Below, in pieces: positions 56,201 through 64,000 of a stretch of DNA of 64,000 bases. Source of the stretch: Epithemia pelagica (Eukaryota; Bacillariophyta; Bacillariophyceae; Surirellales; Surirellaceae); assembly GCA_946965045.2 (NCBI GenBank), contig OX337236.1:1922001-1986000 (forward strand), read 5' to 3'. Positions within the stretch are counted from its first letter, which is position 1. Each line of letters opens with the position of its first letter. The notes under the pieces are model-generated. The model was not told where the DNA came from. It did not search any database and was given only the letters and a program-made list of their open reading frames with translations. The position numbers were made by a program, and so were the translations under genes.

Positions 56201-57190
56201 TGAAACGGGGGAAGGAGCCTCATCCCTTTGTGGAATTCTGGTGCTGTCACGTTGCGGGCGATTCACAGTGGCTGAAACGGGGGAAGGAGCCTCATCCCTT
56301 GGTGGTGGGCATTTGGCCAGATGAAACGTGATTGGAGGGTCCATCTTTCGTACTTTAGACAGAGGTGCAATGGGACGTGGCACGGGGCAGACTCGTTTGA
56401 GGCTTGGAGTCGGACGAGCCACTACAAACTCGGACTGGTCTTTGGATACCTCCTCCTTTGTTGGTTCTTTCACCCGTGTGCTGCGGAGGAAGGCCATTGC
56501 GGCTCCGATATCAGGCCTCCCACGCTGTGCCACGGACAGAGGTGCAATAGTACGTTCCGAAGGACAGTCACCTCTGGGGCTGGGCGTAGGACGAGCCACT
56601 TCCAACCCGGATACCACTTTTGGTTTGCTGATGGCACGGCCATGGAGGGGTGAGGACAAGTCGTCCTTCTTCTCCAAAGAACCGGTTTCAATCAAGGAGC
56701 TGTTACCGTCATCTCCGCTATCTTCCTCCTCGAATGAGAATGGACGAGGCAGAGTATGTTCCGATGGCTGATCCGCAACTGCGGGTCCTCGAGCAGCAAT
56801 CAGGGAAGGACTCTTCTCCAGTGTGGGTGTCACAGAAGATGGATCCTCATGATCCAGACTTGTTGTATCTCGTGTAGGTTGTTGCAACCGTTGATCTCGT
56901 TGTTGATAATACAAGGATGCAGCGCGACGACTGGACTGTGAAGCACAGGCCCAAAATAAAAAGGGCGAGGATGATGTTGCTCGAGTCGTTTTCCTGTTGG
57001 AAGCTCCTGATTTGTCGTTTCCTTCTTGATGGTCTTTGAGGTTGCCAGTGGCCTCGGATTCCATCCCACGACTGGAAAGGGGAGAAACCAGTTGTAGTTG
57101 CTGCTGAGCCAAAGGTGCGCTCTTAGGTTGTTGAGAGTCGGTGACACTCTCATCCATCCGGATCGACCTTAGGCCTCCAAACTCGCTCAT
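53252..57190 (-). CDS. Ankyrin-repeat and SET-domain protein
   Basis: 1,312 residues from the ATG at 57,190. The first 780 residues are Ser/Pro-rich and largely disordered, with four 24-residue repeats around 295-390. Ankyrin repeats follow at about 795-990 (NGQTPLHLAMEFGIECVVDA, NGRTPVELAISNGHFSCIRM, HGENALHIAAKSGCFCEVEA). The C-terminus is a SET domain at about 1,140-1,290: YCLLAVKDIAAGTVISEYAG, SSYCFTL, a shortened centre with LINDVRTDV where NHSC-type residues are usual, FLVSKKEIKSGEELLTDYG and QYWEKH. SET proteins transfer methyl groups to lysines. The altered NHS motif means substrate and activity are uncertain. The zinc-binding pre- and post-SET parts are not obvious. Confidence 0.85.
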   Translation of the reverse strand: MSEFGGLRSIRMDESVTDSQQPKSAPLAQQQLQLVSPLSSRGMESEATGNLKDHQEGNDKSGASNRKTTRATSSSPFLFWACASQSSRRAASLYYQQRDQRLQQPTRDTTSLDHEDPSSVTPTLEKSPSLIAARGPAVADQPSEHTLPRPFSFEEEDSGDDGNSSLIETGSLEKKDDLSSPLHGRAISKPKVVSGLEVARPTPSPRGDCPSERTIAPLSVAQRGRPDIGAAMAFLRSTRVKEPTKEEVSKDQSEFVVARPTPSLKRVCPVPRPIAPLSKVRKMDPPITFHLAKCPPPRDEAPSPVSATVNRPQRDSTRIPQRDEAPSPVSATVNRPQRDSTRIPQRDEAPTPVSATVNRPPRDSTRIPQRDEAPSPVSATVNRPQRDSTRMTTNSSAPPPATITPRATTTTTRNVGIDPPSGAVSPIVEKDDWRNEDWLVTSIRAWAPIDKRQRQKDPPAATSQHLSWRNTLVTQQALNHKSCSNILSRQAVAVTPSSSIREKRTGQASRKDTSPPVESSLPAPSNKDNARQMHDTTSSDHGCGMETTTVVVMESVEDSPSSDLSAEESRASKSIQQNGTCMPASLSGNPVRNNDRNCRASVKEPTSTSGEEPSYPEPHHFDSVSEAEDAQSVPVNDPSNEMFLEANHQRGHNGATAQVHNLSRVRDESESDGDMSVARQPTLTTHSEHSLPSAEVSAFCTNDFLSCIDSKDLNSIRASLQLLYERLDTMGVSGGKAKHVVTALFQAPFEIQHGWHGSLVHRWAGVRYRQSGIGSSRNDSQQAQCPQLRQIDVNLDAISSLKILLDNGADVLAKDGNGQTPLHLAMEFGIECVVDALLSIPSVGADMLNTYDGNGRTPVELAISNGHFSCIRMLMKKFGTKTLFELKDSEENNILAQLARYTDIRYNEGTYSSSGSESLNLLQDLLDEIGTNRLTDDLINENIHGENALHIAAKSGCFCEVEAILKLELGAGRSVANRCVGSCTMMEQSRELVSSLDMAVETKGLVENAGFLELEKRAPFRLERNNSSVLQNWKRNGIIPTIELLEQVQKFVPIELDAVLPSRPPGSEISNGQVLSEEAKEFHKEHTEVGRRSESTTVYLYDMKNIKRTNGDRFRSQIIRCISQGTSEQVSGALVRNPKHSCVRNCPDPTAPQYCLLAVKDIAAGTVISEYAGLVRQESPEDCSAESSYCFTLQRLDEWVMKGSDTCYVKSFILDARTVFNESSLINDVRTDVLERGRPLREENVGCAEVLVDKWPHIFLVSKKEIKSGEELLTDYGPQYWEKHAVSVLQEHVNRSSASIKQLREKLKATRT
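56019..56306. repeat. 72-bp coding minisatellite, four units
   Basis: Units begin at about 56,019, 56,091, 56,163 and 56,235, each starting ATTCTGGTACTGTCACG or near it. On the minus strand each encodes 24 residues (RDEAPSPVSATVNRPQRDST plus RIPQ) of the ankyrin-SET protein. The length keeps the frame. Confidence 0.95.
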
Positions 57191-57918
57191 GTTCTGGATC
57201 CTTTGGCACTATAGAAATCAGTTCTTGTCGACTGCCAGCCAACACTACAAGCGTTTGGCAAGGTGCCGGTGTGACTTTGTACGAACCGCCACAAGAGGAA
57301 GGGGGGCAAATTATCGTACGAATAGGCAAATGTGCACCCCTTGCAAACCAAATTTGGAAGCCAGCCGAGAAAGGGTCGCGTTTATGAGCGAAGGTTTAGC
57401 GATAGAGAGCTCCTCTAAGTTGGAGGTGCCTAGTAGTCACTCTTTATGTTTTTGTATCATCCACACCACGCTATTTTGGTTTATCAGACCCAATGACTCT
57501 GAGCTGAAGAGGAAGAAGAGAAGGAGCTAAGGGCACAATGGCCTGGGAAGGTCAAGAAATATCCGGATCGGACTAAGTAGGTCCATATGATCCGCCCAAG
57601 GATCTAGTCTCGTTGAATATCTGACTTGCAACGGAGCCAGACCGGACTAGTGAGGGGTGTGGTCTGCTACTGCGCACACCCTGGGCAATGGCGGACGCGC
57701 CTGTTCTTTGCCGTTGAAAAGAAAAAGCCTGCCATGCGACCATGCGTTTTATCCACTTATGTGGCGCGGGACGATAATGCAGCTGTGCACGCTCTCTACC
57801 TTGGTGATCGCTCATGTATCTACTTCAATGAATGAATGAAGGTAAGGTGCGCACGACGCACACAGTTCCGAATACTGGAAAGTCTGAGAGAGTCCATCAA
57901 GAAAGATCTATTTGAACC
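57191..57918. other. Intergenic region upstream of the copia remnant
   Basis: 728 bp between the SET gene start and gag. It should contain the SET gene promoter and, if the element once had one, part of the 5' LTR or leader of the copia element. I found no matching LTR downstream of 61,024. No gene is supported. Confidence 0.5.
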
Positions 57919-59403
57919 ATGGCAGCACCCGATGCCGCAGCTCTGCTCCAAGAGCTAGATGACTACTGGTTGAATACGTTACAGATTCAACAGCAAACAG
58001 TTCGAGATGCTCTGCATGCTCAGGGCTTACTGTCAGCGAGCGACTTCCTCGGCTTGACGGAAGAAGACGTCGCCGAAATTTGCAATAATGCAAGGAAGCC
58101 AGGAGGAACTGTTCCTAATCCAGCCTTTAACCCGTTGAACCCGGTTGTCGGTATAGCCCCTACCATTACGAATCCAGGAGTGTTAGTGGGCCATGTAATC
58201 GAGAAGCGATTGAAGATGATGAGATACTACATTCATCATTTGATGAAAGTCTCACGTCCTTTTGACCCTGCTGCACCTGCCTCATCGCTACCAAATCTTC
58301 AAGACCTATATCGATTCAAGGAAAGTGAAGACGAGTACAAGAACAACGACATTGAACTGCCCGAGAAGCTGACTGCAGTTGAAAATATCCGAACCGTACT
58401 GGAAGATTTGGACGATTACTTCGAAAGAAAAAGAGGAGTAACTGGCATTCCCTTGGCCGCTTACACTCGTCCACTCAACACAGTACCACCTCTGAATCTT
58501 GATCCGGGCTATGGTCGGCCAAGTATTATCCAAGAGCTTGTGCGAAGAGCACCGCACACAGGACCAACAGCCCTAACCGACAATGAAGCAGTATGGGACG
58601 CAGTCAGGCATGTAACCCATGATGGACCTGGATGGGGCTGGGTACAGATGTACAGCCGTAACAGGGATGGCAGAGGAGCCTACAGAGCCCTCAGAAATCA
58701 CTACTTCGGAGACGCCTATCAGACTCGTTTGCGAGCGAAGGCAGACCAAACGTTGGAGACAAACTATTACGACGGCTCAAAACGTAACTTTACCTACGAG
58801 AAATATATTGAGTCCTTGCAGAAGGCCTTTTCTGATCTCGAATCCACAGGAGAATTCGTGAGTGAAGAAAGGAAGATCCGTATTCTTCTCACGGGTATTC
58901 ATGATACGAGACTTGAGAGTGCCAAGAATCAGATCCTAGCATCCCCAAATCTCCGAATCTCGTTTGAGGTGGCATCAGGTTATCTTGCAGAAGTACTAGA
59001 CAACAAGGTTTCCTACAGTGCTACTACGAGAAGGGCCAGGATTTCCGCTATCCAATCAAGCGGCAACAAGAAAAACAACAAAGGGAACAATAAGAATACC
59101 CCGACCAAATTCGATCCGAACAACCCTAACAAGTACTATCCTTACAAGTTATGGGTAAAGCTCACACCTGAGCAACAACAATTGGTTCGAGACTCGCGAG
59201 ACAAGCAAAATAGCAGTACCAAGAAACGTACTGCATCAGGGGTAAACTCGAGCAAGAAGAAAAGGAAGAATAATGACGGCTCATCGTCGGCAACAGATAC
59301 GACAGAAGATTCGACAAGTAACGGAGATGACTCCTCTGAAGATAGAGAAGCTGGCATTGGTGCTATCATGAGCCAAAGGAAGAAGCGAAATGACCGAGTC
59401 TGA
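57919..59403 (+). CDS. Copia-like Gag protein
   Basis: 494 residues from ATG (MAAPDAAALLQELDDYWLN). An N-terminal SAM-like helical part includes LSASDFLGLTEEDVAEI; the central region contains YYDGSKRNFTYEKYIESLQK and AFSDLESTGEFVSEERKIRI, the conserved capsid-like stretch of diatom copia Gag proteins. The C-terminus is Lys/Asn/Ser-rich (SSKKKRKNN) and lacks an obvious CCHC knuckle. It ends at TGA, and the protease lies in the same frame 12 codons further on. Intact, but its partner pol is broken. Confidence 0.75.
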   Translation: MAAPDAAALLQELDDYWLNTLQIQQQTVRDALHAQGLLSASDFLGLTEEDVAEICNNARKPGGTVPNPAFNPLNPVVGIAPTITNPGVLVGHVIEKRLKMMRYYIHHLMKVSRPFDPAAPASSLPNLQDLYRFKESEDEYKNNDIELPEKLTAVENIRTVLEDLDDYFERKRGVTGIPLAAYTRPLNTVPPLNLDPGYGRPSIIQELVRRAPHTGPTALTDNEAVWDAVRHVTHDGPGWGWVQMYSRNRDGRGAYRALRNHYFGDAYQTRLRAKADQTLETNYYDGSKRNFTYEKYIESLQKAFSDLESTGEFVSEERKIRILLTGIHDTRLESAKNQILASPNLRISFEVASGYLAEVLDNKVSYSATTRRARISAIQSSGNKKNNKGNNKNTPTKFDPNNPNKYYPYKLWVKLTPEQQQLVRDSRDKQNSSTKKRTASGVNSSKKKRKNNDGSSSATDTTEDSTSNGDDSSEDREAGIGAIMSQRKKRNDRV

Positions 59404-59439
59404 CATAGAGTCAGCACGGTAGCAAGTGAAATAACTGCT

Positions 59440-60375
59440 ATGATGGCGACGTGTGAGTTGGATAGTCACGCAGACACTTGTTGCCTTGGAGATGTTTGTC
59501 TGGTTCTATATACGACAGGCAAAGCAGAAGTTAGTGGATTTACGAATTCACTTGGAAGCATCAAAGAAACTCCAATCATCACTGGAGTAGTCGCCTATGA
59601 CGACCCCAAATCAAATGAAACATACCTCTTATATTTTCATCAGGCCCTCCATCTGCCGATGATGAATAAATGCTTGTTAAACCCCAACCAGATGAGAGAA
59701 GCAGGAGTCAAAGTGAATGACGTTCCTCTAAAATATATCAAGAGTGAGGACAGGAACAGTCACTCGCATTCGATCATAGCTCCTTTCTCAGATGAAAGTG
59801 ACCATCTTGTCATCCCATTCGACTTAGTTGGTGTAATGAGCTCCTTCACAGTAAGGAAACCAACTTGGGATGAAATCAAGAATATAGATCCGAGTAACAG
59901 GATCCATATGACTAACGACACACCGGAGTGGGATCCGAATGACTTGGCAGATGCCGACGAAAGGAAACTCCGTGTCGATTTAGAAACAGATACAATTCGA
60001 AAGAAAGAATCAAGAGACTTGCATCAAAGGATGGCCCGAATGGTTCGGGTAAACACAAGGACGATTGCTGATTTGAGGCATCGTCGAAAGGGGACTGTGG
60101 ACCCTGTGACTCTATCAAGAAGATGGGGAATAGGCATTCCATTGGCTGAGAAGACTTGTTCGGCAACAACGCAATTGGGAGTACGAGACTTTACTGACTC
60201 CATTGGAAGCAAGAGATTACGCCATACAGCGTATCAGCTAAAGCATAGACGGTTAAGAGCGGATGTCTACACAGATACCCTCTTTTCAGACGTCAAGTCA
60301 CTTGGTCAGAATGTACGCGACAGATTTTGGATGGGTAGAGTTCTATCCCATGCAACGAAAAAAGGATGCACATAA
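59440..60375 (+). pseudogene. Copia-like protease and integrase N-terminal part
   Basis: 311 codons in the same frame as gag. It opens with CELDSHADTCCLGDVC, the aspartic protease site (DSHA in place of DSGA). The downstream linker LPMMNKCLLNPNQMREAGV is typical. The integrase begins near ADVYTDTLFSDVKSLGQN with the first catalytic Asp region. After about 60,320 the frame turns to nonsense and stops at 60,375; the true integrase continues in another frame. A one- or two-base indel is the simplest explanation. Confidence 0.72.
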
Positions 60376-61024
60376 GACACTTGAAAGAGTATTCAGTGAC
60401 TATGGCATCTTTAATAGTGTCATACCTGACAATGCACCTGAGTTAACAAGCGGTAACTTCAGAAAGACGGCGCACAAGTTCAGCTGCCGGATCAAACCAA
60501 TTGAGGCATACACTCCTAACCAGAATCTGGCTGAAGCCAATATTCGGGAACTAAAAAGGATGTATCGCCGTGAAATGAGAAGGACTAATTGTCCCTCAGT
60601 TCTCTGGGATCACTGCCTTGAACTAATGGCAGCAAGGCGATCTCACACAGTCTTGTCGACTAGTCCATTCAATACCGGTCCACCCCTAACTACGTTGACA
60701 GGGGACACACCCGATATTTCCCACTTAGTGGAACATCGGTGGTACGACCCGGTTTGGTACTCCAATCCTGGGTTTGAAGGTCGAAAGTTGGGACGATGGC
60801 TCGGACCTAGTCGAAGCGTGGGTCAAGCCATGAGCTCGAAAGTCCTTACTGATAAAGGGAAGATTATATACAGGACGTCGGTTTGGCCCCTGTCTTCGGA
60901 GAAATCACACGATGAAACCTTCACAGCACAGCGGGAACAATTTGATGCTAATTTGAAAGCCGTATTGGGTGCAAGGTTTGAAGGAATGCCGATAGAACAA
61001 AGGGAACCCGATGAAGATCCGTGA
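60263..61024 (+). pseudogene. Copia-like integrase catalytic core, frameshifted
   Basis: Meaningful sequence starts near 60,320 (ATDFGWVEFYPM), continues VFSDYGIFNSVIPDNAPELT with the second catalytic Asp, and FSCRIKPIEAYTPNQNLAEA then NIRELKRMYRR with the catalytic Glu. The integrase-to-RT linker region (RWYDPVWYSN, GRWLGPSRSVGQAM, WPLSSE) follows and then the frame stops. No reverse transcriptase is found downstream. Confidence 0.75.
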
Positions 61025-61541
61025 AGTAATCCTACTCCGAGACAGCGTGTGCGGGATTCAAGTCGAGAGAGAGAGAGAGATCTACCCACTACCCACCATT
61101 AGATAGCACTATTCGCATCGTATTCAAATCATCAGAAAATGAGTAGGAGTAGGTAAGAGTAGAGTTGCTCATCACTATTTCGAGTTTGACGGTTGTTCCC
61201 TGGTTTTCACAAAGCCATCCAGTGATTTTTGGTGGGTGCGTTTCCTCTTGAGAGGCTTCTTGTTGTTCGGTGATGTCGTATTCGTGTGCCGTGTTTGGTC
61301 CTACAAGAGATGATTCAATGCAGTTTCCAACATTGGGGTATCCGATGCTGGTACTTGTGGGTCCATGGCCCACTTCAATGTCCGCTGAACGTCTTGTCTT
61401 ACAAGACAAGAGTCTCCTCCGTCTCACAATAACTAGAATTCCCACTACAGTCTCTACTGTTTGCTCTGGGTAGGTCCATCGACGTGGTGCCATGAACGGC
61501 ATGCAGCGGTTCGATGGCCTCTGTAGGCAAGGCGTCCTTCA
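61025..61541. other. Intergenic region downstream of the copia remnant
   Basis: 517 bp. It includes a GA dinucleotide run at about 61,064-61,080. A 137-codon minus-strand frame (61,089-61,502) has a short hydrophobic stretch followed by RRRR, but no recognisable family, and is not called. Confidence 0.45.
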
Positions 61542-61745
61542 ATGTCTGGACTGGACAACTGCCAGAGCCACCAGAAGAAGATAACCAAGGACCGGCAGAA
61601 GAATGGCGACAATGACGATGAGAAGTATGTAGAATACAACAAATGGTTTCTCTTTCACCGTGCTCAAATCAAACAGCATGATCCTCGTGCCTACGCGATG
61701 TTGCAAAGAATTTGGAAAATTGATTTGAGTCAAGAGAATAGATGA
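61542..61745 (+). CDS. Small unknown frame, paralogue of the frame at 62,153-62,584
   Basis: 68 codons. The segment YNKWFLFHRAQIKQHDPRAY followed by AMLQRIWKI corresponds residue by residue to YNKWFPHNRAQIEPHDPRAF then DMLHKLWKI on the opposite strand at about 62,400-62,495. The DNA differs at many third positions while the amino acids agree, as expected for coding DNA under constraint. It is probably part of a longer spliced gene or a fragment; boundaries are uncertain. Function unknown. Confidence 0.4.
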   Translation: MSGLDNCQSHQKKITKDRQKNGDNDDEKYVEYNKWFLFHRAQIKQHDPRAYAMLQRIWKIDLSQENR

Positions 61746-62152
61746 CGCTCTTGTAATGACAAGGAAAGGTGTCCTACTAATAGAGTCAGCATCTGTGCAC
61801 GTGCCGCTATATATAGATGCCGGAGATTCGTCCCAAGCCACAAGCAAAAAGGGTGCGGCACACCCGTTACGAAATGGGAATACAAAGATCGTGCCGTGAA
61901 TTTGAAATATGTTTCTATTGATAATCAGTGCCATGTTTGGTAATGGTACTTGTCGGTTCGCTGAGTTGAGGTGCTACCAGCGCGGAGCATACACTTCTCG
62001 GCAGTGGTTTGACAAGGAAACGCAGAAAGGGGCATCGCCATAGAGAAATTGATTGTTTTCTACATCCAGAGACACTGGAATCTCATCCATGGTAGACCAT
62101 CTCGTTGTGCTGCTTGTAGTTATTTTCAGACGTGAAGTGTCTTCAGTTCCAA
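61746..62152. other. Stretch between the two inverted paralogous frames
   Basis: About 400 bp. A minus-strand frame at 61,974-62,243 overlaps the end of the next gene in another frame and could be its continuation after a frameshift or intron. No domain is recognised. Confidence 0.35.
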
Positions 62153-62584
62153 TCAGTCGTGTGGAAATCGTCCCATCCATGTCGTGTTGATCCGTGTGTC
62201 TCTCGTTCGTATCGTCGTGGACAGAACTGATTCCATACGGCACACCACTGTTTGATATTCGGAAGCACCATCCATGGGCAACGATGTGGCGTCCGATTCA
62301 ATCACCCGGCTGTTTATGTTTACCAGAATCATCCTCCTCCTGTTTCGTCTTCTGTAGTCATTGTCGAGAGAAGTCGCATTCGTATCCTTGGGCGAGCTCA
62401 CGGATTTGGGAATCTTCCACAATTTATGAAGCATGTCGAAGGCCCGGGGGTCATGTGGCTCGATTTGAGCTCGATTGTGAGGAAACCACTTGTTGTAGTA
62501 GCCGTGCATGTTGTGGAGGCTCATACTTTCCTCCTCGTCTATTTTGCCGGCTCGATGCGAGGCTCCAAGGAAGGCAGCCGACAA
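62153..62584 (-). CDS. Small unknown protein, paralogue of the frame at 61,542-61,745
   Basis: 143 codons from an ATG (MSAAFLGASHRAGKIDEEES). It contains YNKWFPHNRAQIEPHDPRAF, a Trp/His/Arg-rich motif shared with the inverted neighbour, then a basic NDYRRRNRRRMILVNI stretch. An overlapping frame downstream (62,243-61,974) looks like a continuation after a shift or short intron. No known family. The two facing copies suggest an old inverted duplication. Confidence 0.4.
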   Translation of the reverse strand: MSAAFLGASHRAGKIDEEESMSLHNMHGYYNKWFPHNRAQIEPHDPRAFDMLHKLWKIPKSVSSPKDTNATSLDNDYRRRNRRRMILVNINSRVIESDATSLPMDGASEYQTVVCRMESVLSTTIRTRDTRINTTWMGRFPHD

Positions 62585-62767
62585 CTCGGCAACGCAGGTT
62601 GGATGATGTATGACGTCTACTTTCTGATTTTATGTACTCGTCGAGACCGTCGAGGCATAAGTCTATTCTCGCGAGGCCTCATCAGCGTATAGCCAGTGCT
62701 TAGGCTGTTCCTTGAGCTAAAAAAAAACCAATCCTGCTGCTTTCTCGCCAATTTACTTCTGCGTGGT

Positions 62768-63832
62768 TTATTTCGCTTCATTCGTTTCCCCTTCATCAGG
62801 TTTGGCTCTCTTAGTCGACGTGCTCCCAGTTGCCTGGTCTACTTTGATTCTTTGGGCAGCTAAAATTCCTCCAAGTCGGCCAGCTGCTCTTTGGACTCCC
62901 CTGGTCAAGTCGAACAAATCGTCAATCGTGTAAGTCGGTAGGCGAATGGCACCTTCCTCTTTGGTGCGGGAGTTCTCGGGATCAAGCCGCAAAAATATCC
63001 ATTCTCTGTAAGTGGTTGCCACTCCATAGAGAGGAAGGTCAACGCAAAATTGACGTTTTTGTCCTCGGCCTTCCGATGCGGCAGCCAACTGTGCCAAATT
63101 CTGGTGCAAGCCTTGAGTCGCGTTATCTTTCTTGCCTTCGGTTATGCAAATTCGGTGGTTGTGGTAGTGCGCCATCCAGTCAACCGGACCATACCCAACA
63201 GTTCCATGAATATTTTCTTCACATGCCATCTTAACTTCAGCGAGCGAGGCAGCTAAGACAAGGACAGATGAGATAAATTCTCGTCGCGTATATTCGCAGC
63301 CTCTCTCCAAAGGGTTGTATAGCTTATGTTTCAACTCGAGTTCTTTGACAGTGTGCAACAAAAGAGGATCATTGTCGGAGATTGAAAGCGCTGGAGGGAA
63401 CCGCGGATCGTCCAATTCAACATCCAAGATCTCTTTGACCCCTGCGTACTCGAGTGCTTGATGTTCATTGAATTCGGAGAAGCCGATCTGCTTTGTCTTA
63501 ATGAAAAACGTTCTCGGATATTTGGCATGCTGCAAGTAGTTGTCGGATACTTCGTGTGTATACTTATCGTTGGAAAAGATTGAGAAATCGTTCTCTATAA
63601 GCCGATTCCACTTGACGGTCGCTTCATTTCTCAGAGCATCGACAGTCAACGCAGGCAAAGAGAAGTCCGGGATTTCAAGGGAACCATACCTGCTGTATTT
63701 TAACGTCACCGAAACGAAGGACGGCGACGCAGCAGCGCTAAGCAATGTCTTACACTCGTCTGCACTCAAAGTAATAGATGATGAGGACGCACTTTGAAGC
63801 TTGGTCGCTAGCTCAAGGGGTAAAGCCGTCAT
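62768..63832 (-). CDS. PD-(D/E)XK-like nuclease, Crinkler-nuclease related
   Basis: 354 residues from the ATG at 63,832. The N-terminal half is unrecognised. Residues about 205-265 read KMACEENIHGTVGYGPVDWM, then AHYHNHRICITEGKKDN and GLHQNLAQLAAA. This fits the restriction-endonuclease-fold pattern of Crinkler-type nucleases: an upstream Glu, Gly-x-Val-Asp, a hydrophobic strand with Glu-x-Lys (EGKK), and a helix with Gln-Asn-x-x-Gln. The C-terminus is basic and Ser/Thr-rich (STKRAKPDEGE), perhaps a nuclear signal. No P-loop NTPase precedes it. Inference: a stand-alone DNA nuclease of the same superfamily as the nuclease ends of the genes at 1-18,175. Confidence 0.6.
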   Translation of the reverse strand: MTALPLELATKLQSASSSSITLSADECKTLLSAAASPSFVSVTLKYSRYGSLEIPDFSLPALTVDALRNEATVKWNRLIENDFSIFSNDKYTHEVSDNYLQHAKYPRTFFIKTKQIGFSEFNEHQALEYAGVKEILDVELDDPRFPPALSISDNDPLLLHTVKELELKHKLYNPLERGCEYTRREFISSVLVLAASLAEVKMACEENIHGTVGYGPVDWMAHYHNHRICITEGKKDNATQGLHQNLAQLAAASEGRGQKRQFCVDLPLYGVATTYREWIFLRLDPENSRTKEEGAIRLPTYTIDDLFDLTRGVQRAAGRLGGILAAQRIKVDQATGSTSTKRAKPDEGETNEAK

Positions 63833-64000
63833 AATACAATGACTGTTAGACGTTGGACATGATTGGGTCGTTTCATGCGCTGTCGCAGCAGCAGATGAGA
63901 TGAGATGAATTGAGATTTTGTTGTCGGAACCTACGGTCGACGCACAGACTAAATTTTTCGCAGACAGTTTCCCTCCGGGACGGGACGGGCGCCAACCGTT

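Larger units (their letters stand above)
57919..61024 (+). mobile_element. Degenerate Ty1/copia-like retrotransposon lacking reverse transcriptase
   Basis: Gag, protease and integrase parts follow each other on the plus strand in copia order, but reverse transcriptase and RNase H, which should follow integrase, are missing. Protease and integrase are also out of frame with each other. No LTR pair is visible. The LDSHADT protease motif resembles diatom copia elements (CoDi). It is a non-autonomous remnant. Confidence 0.82.

Noticed and set aside
61064-61082. GA repeat, GAAC repeat near 24,313 and poly-Gln/poly-Asp codon runs as possible CRISPR-like or satellite arrays
   Set aside because: Simple sequence repeats without spacers; no CRISPR architecture anywhere in the window, and the genome is eukaryotic.
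57191-61541. LTR pair for the copia remnant
   Set aside because: The sequence upstream of gag and downstream of integrase shows no matching direct repeat by eye.
61539-61934. 131-codon minus-strand frame with a hydrophobic C-terminus
   Set aside because: It overlaps the plus-strand frame whose coding nature is supported by its paralogue, and has no homology of its own that I can see.

Overview
The window looks like nuclear DNA of a photosynthetic stramenopile, most likely a pennate diatom. The evidence is a type III glutamine synthetase with a mitochondrial-type presequence and one GT-AG intron, two neighbouring proteins with bipartite plastid-type presequences (an aromatic residue just after the predicted signal cleavage site), a Ty1/copia-like remnant with the LDSHADT protease motif I associate with diatom elements, short introns, and densely packed genes on both strands. 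I cannot name the species.

Positions 1-13,253 are a tandem amplification of a roughly 5.67 kb unit (A 1-5,686, clipped by the window; B 5,687-11,339; C 11,340-13,253, partial). Each full unit carries, on the minus strand, a truncated DDE-transposase-like gene and a Crinkler/RHS-like gene. The latter joins a shared N-terminal header with a basic nuclear-localisation-like stretch, two tandem WW domains, a P-loop NTPase and a C-terminal nuclease-like region. Copy A is open as far as the window shows. Copy B has an 11-bp deletion and copy C a 281-bp deletion, so both are frameshifted. The same header occurs a fourth time (about 17,683-18,676) on a different Crinkler/RHS-like gene (15,734-18,175). 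Between them lie a duplicated 3' fragment of POP1 and a broken F-box/FIST gene fused to it. The intact POP1 gene follows at 18,676-21,414.

Positions 21,900-39,500 are ordinary core genome: GSIII glutamine synthetase, a plastid S1-like RNA-binding protein and a divergently transcribed plastid protein of unknown function, a NO66/RIOX1-type JmjC ribosomal oxygenase, an alpha2delta-like calcium-channel subunit, and a large WD40 protein.

Positions 39,700-49,950 hold the most striking structure. A complete hAT transposon (41,897-48,945) has 12-bp terminal inverted repeats starting CAGGG and a perfect 8-bp target duplication CCCCCAAA. It carries two convergent genes: a BED-finger hAT transposase with all expected motifs, and an endonuclease III-like HhH-GPD DNA glycosylase/lyase with the catalytic Lys and Asp in place. 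The element sits inside what reads, once it and one target copy are ignored, as one continuous minus-strand frame joining a sugar glycosyltransferase to a PAPS-dependent sulfotransferase. The sulfotransferase half also has an internal 0.8 kb tandem duplication.

Positions 51,250-64,000 contain a BAR-domain protein with NPF motifs, an ankyrin-SET methyltransferase-like protein with a 72-bp minisatellite, a degenerate copia element (gag, protease, integrase, no reverse transcriptase), a pair of small inverted paralogous reading frames, and a stand-alone PD-(D/E)XK-like nuclease related to Crinkler nuclease domains.
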